A DNA stretch of 64,000 nucleotides from Bacteroidota bacterium (GTDB taxonomy: Bacteria; Bacteroidota; Ignavibacteria; UBA10030; UBA8401), in NCBI GenBank assembly GCA_008933835.1, contig WBUG01000002.1, positions 126,929 to 190,928 on the forward strand. Reading direction: 5' to 3'. The notes beneath the pieces are model-generated. The model did not search any database. It was not told the origin of the DNA and saw nothing but the letters and a program-made list of their open reading frames with translations. Below are positions 56,964-64,000 of this stretch, one piece after another (the stretch's first letter is position 1; every line of letters starts with the position of its first letter). The translations under genes were made by a program, and so were the position numbers.

Positions 56964-58487
56964 TTAGAAGACAGGTTGTGACAGTTTCGACAGTTCACCG
57001 GCCGAGGATCTCTCCACGTCCGCATGCAGGCTGTTCCCGTGTGCGTCCATCGTGACGATGGCGGGGAACTCCTTCACGCGGAGATGCCACATCGCTTCGG
57101 GAATGCCGAATTCGATGAAATCGACCCCCTCCACCGCTTCGATGCACTGGGCGTAGTACTGCGCGGCCCCTCCGATGGCGTTCAGATAGACGGCTCCGTG
57201 TTCCTCCAAGGCCGCCAGCGTCTTCGTTCCCATGCCCCCTTTGCCGACGACGGCACGGAGACCGAAACGGCGGATGACGTCGGCCTGATACGGTTCCTCG
57301 CGGCTGCTGGTGGTGGGACCGGCCGCATTGATGGTCCAGCGGCCCTCTTTCTGAAGCGCCACCGGTCCGCAATGGTAGAGGACCTGACCGCGGAGGTCCA
57401 CCGGCGCATCGTTCGAGACGAGATGCGCATGGATGGCGTCACGGCCGGTGTACATCATTCCGCTGATGAGCACCACATCGCCCACCTTCAGCGAACGGAC
57501 CTGCTCTTCGCTGATGGGAGTGGTGAGGCGCACTTCGGTGCCGGTGAGGGGGATGCCGCTTCCGGCGGCCATGCTCCGGACCGGTCCTTCGTCCTTGTAC
57601 AGCCAACGCTTGACGGCGCCGGTCTTCGCATCGAGGATGACCCCCTGACGGCGGAAGGCCCAGCAGTCGTACGCGACGGAGACGAAGAAGCTCGCCGGCA
57701 GCCGGTTCAGCGCCCCGATCTTGCAACCGATGAGCGTGGCGTTGCCGCCGAAGCCCATCGCGCCGATGCCGAGCGAATCGGCGTGCTCCATCACGTACTG
57801 CTCCAGTTCGGCGAGACGCGGTTCGGGATTGACGTCGTCCAGCGTCCGGAAGAGCTGCATCTTGGCGTGCTCATAGCCGCTCGTGCGGTCGCCGCCGATG
57901 CAGACGCCGACGGCGCCCACGGCGCATCCGTGCCCCTGCGCCTGCCACACGGCATGCAGGATGCACTTGCGGACCCCTTCGAGGTTCCGGCCCGCCTTGC
58001 CGAGATGTTCCAGCTCCATCGGCAGGGAGTACTGGATGTTCTTGTTCTCGCAGCCGCCGCCTTTCAGGATGAGCTTCACTTCGATCTCATCCGGGTTCTC
58101 CCATTGTTCCCAGTGCATGATGGGGGTCCCCGGACCGAGGTTATCGCTCATGTTCTTCCCGGTGAGCGAATCGACCGAGTTCGTCCTCAATTTGCCCGTG
58201 CGGGTGGCTTCGGCGATGGCCTCGCGGATCCACCGTTTCATCGCCAGCTGGTCGGCACCCACGGGCGTGTGGATGAAGAAGGTCGGCATGCCGGTGTCCT
58301 GGCAGATGGGGCCGACGTTGTCGCACGCCATGTCGATGTTGGTGGTGATGGTGCCGAGGGCGAGGGATGAGCGGGTACCGGAGGTCTCTTTCGTCTGCGC
58401 TTTCGCGATGGCCTTCCGCACGTCCGGCGGAAGGTTCGTCGACGCGTCGGTGATGAGGTCCAGGATGCTCTGTTTGAAGTGCTGCAT
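56964..58487 (-). CDS. Class I (Fe-S) fumarate hydratase, fused alpha-beta
   Basis: CQDTGMPTFFIHTPVG, LGPGTPIMHWEQW, GGGCENKNIQYSLP, SGMMYTGRDAIHAH, GPTTSSR. Confidence 0.93.
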   Translation of the reverse strand: MQHFKQSILDLITDASTNLPPDVRKAIAKAQTKETSGTRSSLALGTITTNIDMACDNVGPICQDTGMPTFFIHTPVGADQLAMKRWIREAIAEATRTGKLRTNSVDSLTGKNMSDNLGPGTPIMHWEQWENPDEIEVKLILKGGGCENKNIQYSLPMELEHLGKAGRNLEGVRKCILHAVWQAQGHGCAVGAVGVCIGGDRTSGYEHAKMQLFRTLDDVNPEPRLAELEQYVMEHADSLGIGAMGFGGNATLIGCKIGALNRLPASFFVSVAYDCWAFRRQGVILDAKTGAVKRWLYKDEGPVRSMAAGSGIPLTGTEVRLTTPISEEQVRSLKVGDVVLISGMMYTGRDAIHAHLVSNDAPVDLRGQVLYHCGPVALQKEGRWTINAAGPTTSSREEPYQADVIRRFGLRAVVGKGGMGTKTLAALEEHGAVYLNAIGGAAQYYAQCIEAVEGVDFIEFGIPEAMWHLRVKEFPAIVTMDAHGNSLHADVERSSAGELSKLSQPVF

Positions 58488-58499
58488 GGTGCCTCCGGT

Positions 58500-59198
58500 C
58501 TAACGGATATCCTCGCTCCAATAGGTGAAGTTCTCCGTCTGGTCCATGAGCGCCATCCGGGTCGGGACGACGGTGAGCAGGATCTGGTCGTCCGATTCGT
58601 TCACCCCGACGGTGAAGGAGAAGGTCACTTTGAAGAACATCGCGTGTTCCTTCGCCTTGGCCGTCTGTGCGGTCTGTTTATTGACGAACCAGGAGAACTC
58701 GGGGTCGGTGTTGAGGCGGAGGTTCGCGAAGCGGTATCCTTTGCGGTTCTTTTCGGTGATGGTGACGTACTTGTTCGGTGCGCAGACGACGGCGATCTCC
58801 TTCTTCTTCGGCTGCACCAGGATCTCGGTGGCGGACTTGACGCTGTAGATCTGATTGTCCGCATCGTACTTGACGAGGTCCGCCTTCATCCAGACGGCGA
58901 AGGTGCGTTCGGAGAGCTTGTTGGCGGCGGCGAACGCGTTCACTTTGGCGATGAACTCATCCTTGTTCTTGCGGATCCTTGCGGCATATTCGCCGGTGGA
59001 CTCGAACTCGCTCTTTGCGGATGTTCCGGTCTGGAACTCTTCGGAGTGCCGCTTCAAGCCGTCCCACACGGTCTTGATGAGCTCGTAGCACTGGTCCGGC
59101 GACAGGGGGGTGTTCGACGAGAACGCCTCCAATTCGGTCTGGGCGGACAACGGTGAGAACAGCAGGAGAACAGACAGTACGCTTCGCAAGTGCTTCAT
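58500..59198 (-). CDS. Hypothetical secreted protein
   Basis: MKHLRSVLSVLLLFSPLSAQTELEAF signal peptide; start at 59198. Confidence 0.75.
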   Translation of the reverse strand: MKHLRSVLSVLLLFSPLSAQTELEAFSSNTPLSPDQCYELIKTVWDGLKRHSEEFQTGTSAKSEFESTGEYAARIRKNKDEFIAKVNAFAAANKLSERTFAVWMKADLVKYDADNQIYSVKSATEILVQPKKKEIAVVCAPNKYVTITEKNRKGYRFANLRLNTDPEFSWFVNKQTAQTAKAKEHAMFFKVTFSFTVGVNESDDQILLTVVPTRMALMDQTENFTYWSEDIR

Positions 59199-59234
59199 TG
59201 GCCTCTCCGAATAATTTTTCCCCATTCTCCCGTG

Positions 59235-59264
59235 AATATACGAACTATTTTTGTATTTTTGTAA
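59235..59264 (-). promoter_or_regulatory. Putative sigma70 promoter TTACAA-18 bp-TATATT
   Basis: Minus strand; -35 59264-59259, -10 59240-59235. Confidence 0.45.
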
Positions 59265-59400
59265 ACATTTATCCCCGCGCCGGGTGCTCCAGCGCACCGG
59301 ACCGTCCGCCGGCCGGTCGCGTTCGTACCCGATGCGGCGGCGTTCCGCAACGGCGGGACCGCTTCCGGCCACCGTTCGTTCACCCCTTAGGATATCGTCG

Positions 59401-61152
59401 ATGAAATTCCTCCAGGTGCTGTCTCAGTTCGAAGTGACCGGAGCCGAGACGTTCGCCGCCGCACTGTCGGACCTGCTCATCGCCCAGGGGCATTCCGTGA
59501 CGATCGTATCGGATTCGTTCCGGACCCCGACCCGGGCGGAGATCATCATCCATCCGGTGGGGAAGCGGGACCTGCGTCAGCGCTTCGCGAACGTCCGTTT
59601 CCTGCGGTCGCTCATCCGGGATCGGGGCATCGACATCGTGCATGCCCATTCCCGGGCCGCGAGCTGGGTCTCGTTCTTCGCGACCCGCTGGAGCAGCGTA
59701 CCGCTCATATCGAGCATGCACTATCGGCAGCACCTCCATTTCTCTTCGAAACTCTTCTCGGTCTATGGCGAAAAACGCGTCGCTGTCTGCCGCTCCATCT
59801 TCACCCATCTCAACCGGGAACTGAAATACCCCCTCGCGGTCCTCGCGCTGGTCCATAACGGCATCGACCTCGACCGCTGGCAGTACCGCGAGACGCCGCC
59901 CTCGAACGGGGGGAGGAAGGTCGTTTCGTTCGTCGGACGGCTCACCGGCTTCAAGCGCGATTCGCTCATGATCATCATCCGGGAGATCTTCCCGGCGGTG
60001 TACGCCCGGTATCCCGGTGCGGTGTTCCACATCGTCGGGGCGATGGACGAGCAGAATCCCGTCCGCCAGCTCATCGCCGACGTGAACGCCCGGCTCGGCG
60101 CCGAGGTGGTCATCGCCCGGGGATTCACGGCGGACGTGGAGGCGGTCTACCGCCGCTCGGACCTCATCGTCGGTTCCGGACGCGTGGCGATGGAGGCGCT
60201 CGCCTGCGGACGTCCGGTGGTCTCCATCGGCGAATCGAACGCGGTGGGGCTCATCGAAGAGCGGACCGCCGATGAGGCGCTGGTGACGAACTTCGGCGAC
60301 CTGGACGCCCGCCGGCCCATCGATGTGGAACGCTCCGTCACGGACATCCTCCGCGTGCTGAACGACCCATCGTCGGTCTCGGCCGCATGGGGACGCTCGT
60401 TCGTCGAACGGAACTTCGACATCCGGCAGGTGACCGAAGCGATGCTCCGCATCTTCGCAGAAGCGGCGGCCCAGCGCCGTGGCGTGAAAGAACTGCCGAT
60501 GCTCTCGTACCACGACATCGTCCCTGACGGAGGAGGGGAACGGAGGGTGGAGGCGGCGGAACTGGACCGTCACCTGGCCTTTCTGTCACGGCGCGGATGC
60601 ACATCGATGACGTTCCGTGACTTCTCGGAGGTCGCCGCCAGCCGGAAACCGATGCCGAAGCGTCCGGTGATGCTCGCTCTCGAATGGAACGAACGGAGCG
60701 TGACGCTGGCGCTGCCGCTGCTCCGGAAACACGGTCTGAAAGCGATGTTCCTCGTCCAGACCTCGTTGCTCGGGGCACGGGAGCAGGATGTCCGTGCGCT
60801 TCACGATGCCGGCATGGAGATCGTCGCCGCTTCCGTCACCGGCCGGAAGTTCAACCTGCTCACCCCGGCGGAGATCGCGGAGGAGGTGCACGGTTCGCTC
60901 CGCCGTCTTCGCGCCCTCAGCGGCGCCGACGTGAACGTGTTCGCCTATCCGCACGGTCATGTGACCGAAGCGGTGAAGGAGACGGTGCGCGCCGCCGGAT
61001 GCCGGTACGGGATATCGCTCGACGAAGGACGCCGGAACATCTGGGACGATCCGTTGAAAGTCCGCCGCATCCAGCTCTTCCACCGCACGACGCGGTTCAG
61101 TCTGTGGAAGAAGAGCTCCGGTTTCTACTACCGGTACAACGATGTATATTGA
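59401..61152 (+). CDS. GT4-type glycosyltransferase fused to a degenerate NodB-like polysaccharide deacetylase domain
   Basis: N-term: FEVTGAETFAAALSDLL, LVHNGIDLDRW, GRLTGFKRD, EALACGRPVV; C-term: MLSYHDIV...LALPLLRKHGLKAMFLV...FAYPHGHVTEAVKETVRAAG. Confidence 0.82.
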   Translation: MKFLQVLSQFEVTGAETFAAALSDLLIAQGHSVTIVSDSFRTPTRAEIIIHPVGKRDLRQRFANVRFLRSLIRDRGIDIVHAHSRAASWVSFFATRWSSVPLISSMHYRQHLHFSSKLFSVYGEKRVAVCRSIFTHLNRELKYPLAVLALVHNGIDLDRWQYRETPPSNGGRKVVSFVGRLTGFKRDSLMIIIREIFPAVYARYPGAVFHIVGAMDEQNPVRQLIADVNARLGAEVVIARGFTADVEAVYRRSDLIVGSGRVAMEALACGRPVVSIGESNAVGLIEERTADEALVTNFGDLDARRPIDVERSVTDILRVLNDPSSVSAAWGRSFVERNFDIRQVTEAMLRIFAEAAAQRRGVKELPMLSYHDIVPDGGGERRVEAAELDRHLAFLSRRGCTSMTFRDFSEVAASRKPMPKRPVMLALEWNERSVTLALPLLRKHGLKAMFLVQTSLLGAREQDVRALHDAGMEIVAASVTGRKFNLLTPAEIAEEVHGSLRRLRALSGADVNVFAYPHGHVTEAVKETVRAAGCRYGISLDEGRRNIWDDPLKVRRIQLFHRTTRFSLWKKSSGFYYRYNDVY

Positions 61153-61936
61153 TTCGCACTGTCATCTCTTCTACGAGGACTTCCGGGATGACCTGCCGGA
61201 GGTCATCCGCCGCGCCGAGGAGGCGGGGGTGAAGGCCTTCATCGTCCCGGCGACGGACCACCGTACCGCGGCCGAGGCGGTCCGGCTCTCCGAACGTTTC
61301 CCGAACCTGTTCGTCGCGGTCGGCATCCACCCGCTGGACCTGCAGCACTACTCCGACGAGAACCTCCGCACCGTCGAATCGTTCATCGGCCATCCGAAAG
61401 TGGTGGCGGTGGGGGAGATCGGCATCGACTATTTCTACGACCGGTCGCCGCGGGACCTTCAGCAGGAGGCGTTCGCCCGGCAGCTCGAACTCGCCGCGGC
61501 GCACGACCTGCCGGTCATCGTCCACACGCGCGATTCGGTGGAGGATGCGGTGTGCATCGCCACCGATGCCGCCCGGCGCCGTCCCGAATGGCGCACCGGC
61601 GGATGGCGCGGCGTCTTCCATTGCTTCACCGGCGATGCCGCCGCCGCGGAAACGCTCTTCGCGCACCGGTTCATGGTCTCATTTCCCGGTCCGGTCACCT
61701 TCAAGACCTCCTCAATGCCGGAGGTCCTGAAACGGATCGGACTCGAGCATATCATGGTGGAGACCGATGCACCGTTCCTCACGCCGGTGCCGTTCCGCGG
61801 CACACGGAACGAACCGATGCACATCCCTCTCATCGCCCGGAAGATCGCCGAGGTTCTCGGTGTGGAACCCGCAGAGGTCGAACGCCGAACCACCGCCAAC
61901 GCCGTCGCTCTCTTCCGGCTGCCGATCCCGCTGTGA
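61142..61936 (+). CDS. TatD family hydrolase
   Basis: MYIDSHCHLFYEDF, VGEIGIDYFY, VHTRDS, HCFTGD, METDAPFLTP-type MVETDAPFLTPVPFRG. Confidence 0.94.
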   Translation: MYIDSHCHLFYEDFRDDLPEVIRRAEEAGVKAFIVPATDHRTAAEAVRLSERFPNLFVAVGIHPLDLQHYSDENLRTVESFIGHPKVVAVGEIGIDYFYDRSPRDLQQEAFARQLELAAAHDLPVIVHTRDSVEDAVCIATDAARRRPEWRTGGWRGVFHCFTGDAAAAETLFAHRFMVSFPGPVTFKTSSMPEVLKRIGLEHIMVETDAPFLTPVPFRGTRNEPMHIPLIARKIAEVLGVEPAEVERRTTANAVALFRLPIPL

Positions 61937-61964
61937 CCGGAACACCGTCCGACCGAGGTCCCCT

Positions 61965-63959
61965 ATGATCCGTCGTGCTCTCTTCGTTTCCTTGCTGACG
62001 CTCACACCCCTTCTCGAGGCCGCCACGCCGGCGGAATTGTGGCGCATCCGTCTGCTGCAGGACCGCCGTTCCGCCGCCGTACCGGAACTCGTGCGGATGC
62101 TCTCTTCCGCCGATGAGACGATACGCGAGCATGCCCTGCTGGCGCTCGCCAATGTGCAGGACACCGCGGCGGTCCGTCCCATGCTTCCATTGCTGTCGGA
62201 CCGCCGGCCCGCCGTGCGCCGCATGGCGGCGTTCGCGGTCGGCATGTGCGGCGGTCCGTCCGCCGCTCCCGCGCTCATCCGGAGGATCACGGTCGAGACC
62301 GATGCCCGGAGCGTCGAGGCGCTGTTCGACGCCGTCGGTTCGTGCGGAACGAAAGAGGACCTGAAGTCTCTCATGGAGATGGCCGAATCGTTCGAGCCGC
62401 GGTGGAACCTCTCTTTCGCGTCGTGCCTCGCCCGGTTCGCCAACCGGCGCATCTCGCATCCGGCCGCCACCGAAGCGCTCTACGCCATCCTGAGCTCGGA
62501 CGAAACGTCGCTTCTCTCCGCCGTATACGCGTTGTCCCGCATTCCGGACTCATCCGCAGCTCGGAAGCACCGCGCAGACGTTCTGCCGCTGCTGAGGCAC
62601 CGTTCTCCCGTCGTGCGCATGTGGGGCAGCACCATCGCAGGCATGATCGGAAGCGAAGCGGTGACTCCGCTGCTGACCGCGGCGGAGAAGGACCGGGACT
62701 GGCGAGTGCGGGTGAACGCCCTGCGGGCGCTCCGAAGTTCGGCGGGAACGAGAAGCCGTCTCCTGGCGCTCGGCGCCGACCGTGAGCGTCACGTGGCACA
62801 GACCGCGGTCACGGTGTACGGAGCGCTCTGCCGGTCACATCCGGAACCGGCGGACAGCGGAGCCATCATGACGATGCTCGCATCTCCCGAGGTGGCGCCG
62901 GCGGTGAAGGACGAACTGCGCGGCGTGCTTGCGGGCCGGCTGGGGACATCGGCCGTGCCGCTGCTCGGAAGGTGGGAGACCGATTCGCCGGTGAGGAGCG
63001 CTCGGATCGTCCGGGCGTACGGAGAGACCGGTTCCGTCGACGCGCTGCCGTTCATCCAGTCGGCGCTGCGCGGCACCGCGCACTCCGCCGTCACCATCGC
63101 AGCGCTGGAAGCGTACGGAGCAGTGGCGGCCGCGGCCGGTACCGACGTGCAGCGGCAGTATCTGCGGACGCTCATCCTCGCGTTCGACCGGAAGGATGCC
63201 GGCGTCTCGTACACCGCCGCTGCCGCGTTCCAGGACACATCCTTCCCGGCAGCGATGCGGAAGGAACATCTTCCGTCCCTCCATGCCGCCCTCTCCGCCA
63301 TGCGGATTCCGGCGGACCTGGAGCCGATGGTGGAACTTCTGAAGGCTCTGGAGAGCGTCGGTGATTCCACGTCGCTCTCCGTGGTACGCACCGCGATGAC
63401 ATCGCCGGACAAGACCGTCCGGTCGGCGGCCGCCCGGACCTATGCCGCCATCACGGGGGAGGAACCGGGCGTTGAGGATCTGCCGCAAGCGTACGCTCCG
63501 TTCTTCACCGATGCGGATTCGTCGCTGCTGTCCGCGTATTCCGCAGCGCTCGTGGTGACGACCCGCGGGACGGTCACGATCCGGTTCGAAAAGCAGGCGG
63601 CGCCGCTGACGGTCATCAGCTTCGTCAAACTGGCGCAACGGGGATTCTACGACGGTCTTCCGTTCCACCGCGTGGTGAGCAACTTCGTCATTCAAGGAGG
63701 AGATCCGCTGGGGAACGGGAGCGGCGGACCGGAATACACGATCCGCACCGAAGTGCATCCCTCAGCACGGTACGGCACCGGAACGGTCGGCATGGCGAGC
63801 GCCGGCCGGGACACGGAGGGGTCGCAATGGTTCATCACGCACTGTCCCGTTCCGCATCTTGATCATCGGTACACCGTCTTCGGGACGACGAAGGACATGG
63901 CGGTCGTGAACGCCCTTCATCCGGGCGACGTCGTCCGGAGAGTGGAACTCCTGAAATGA
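61965..63959 (+). CDS. Exported HEAT-repeat protein with C-terminal cyclophilin-type peptidyl-prolyl isomerase
   Basis: Signal peptide, HEAT repeats (AVPELVRMLSSADETIREHALLALANV), then FYDGLPFHRVVSNFVIQGGDPLGNGSGGP...GSQWFITHCPVPHLDHRYTVFG. Confidence 0.9.
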   Translation: MIRRALFVSLLTLTPLLEAATPAELWRIRLLQDRRSAAVPELVRMLSSADETIREHALLALANVQDTAAVRPMLPLLSDRRPAVRRMAAFAVGMCGGPSAAPALIRRITVETDARSVEALFDAVGSCGTKEDLKSLMEMAESFEPRWNLSFASCLARFANRRISHPAATEALYAILSSDETSLLSAVYALSRIPDSSAARKHRADVLPLLRHRSPVVRMWGSTIAGMIGSEAVTPLLTAAEKDRDWRVRVNALRALRSSAGTRSRLLALGADRERHVAQTAVTVYGALCRSHPEPADSGAIMTMLASPEVAPAVKDELRGVLAGRLGTSAVPLLGRWETDSPVRSARIVRAYGETGSVDALPFIQSALRGTAHSAVTIAALEAYGAVAAAAGTDVQRQYLRTLILAFDRKDAGVSYTAAAAFQDTSFPAAMRKEHLPSLHAALSAMRIPADLEPMVELLKALESVGDSTSLSVVRTAMTSPDKTVRSAAARTYAAITGEEPGVEDLPQAYAPFFTDADSSLLSAYSAALVVTTRGTVTIRFEKQAAPLTVISFVKLAQRGFYDGLPFHRVVSNFVIQGGDPLGNGSGGPEYTIRTEVHPSARYGTGTVGMASAGRDTEGSQWFITHCPVPHLDHRYTVFGTTKDMAVVNALHPGDVVRRVELLK

Positions 63960-63986
63960 AAAAAGGCGGCCAGGCCGCCTTTTTTC
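63958..63986 (+). terminator. Rho-independent terminator
   Basis: AAAAAAGGCGGCCAGGCCGCCTTTTTT. Confidence 0.88.
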
Positions 63987-64000
63987 ATGTTCCGCCGTTC

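Overview
GC-rich bacterial chromosome segment, probably from the FCB group (Ignavibacteria/Chlorobi/Kapabacteria-like). The lineage is inferred from a C-terminal T9SS sorting-type tail (LAQNHPNPFNPSTTIEF) and SusC/TonB-type architecture. Most of the window is housekeeping: lysS 3' end, S41 protease, DUF3108, gamma-CA, ybeY, smg, topA, xer, hpf, hprK, M23 peptidase, Omp85, holB, metG, hldD-like, SMR exporter, DHS-like, M20 dipeptidase, TonB receptor, PduO-type ATR, secA, fumarase, citrate synthase, tatD. The notable part is about 30.4-54.6 kb. It holds a divergent type IV pilus-like machine: PilC, PilB, PilT, a PilM-PilN fusion, a PilO-PilP-like fusion, and a secretin frameshifted exactly at a perfect 17-bp palindrome. 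It also has five pilin-like proteins with a minimal 'MG' leader and no Glu5, a near-perfect sigma54 promoter, and an intercistronic hairpin between two pilin paralogues. Three multi-pass membrane proteins (two TMTC/TPR-like) precede it. A 2279-aa Big-domain lipoprotein follows it; most of that gene is AT-rich but its last ~0.8 kb switches to host-like GC. Other points of interest are a stand-alone lipoprotein resembling a subtilase prodomain next to a T9SS-tailed subtilase, an SMR exporter next to a deoxyhypusine synthase-like gene, a glycosyltransferase fused to an apparently dead deacetylase domain, and a candidate promoter-sRNA/attenuator unit. No tRNA, rRNA, CRISPR array or transposon was recognised. 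All family calls are from reading sequence motifs; no database search was run.
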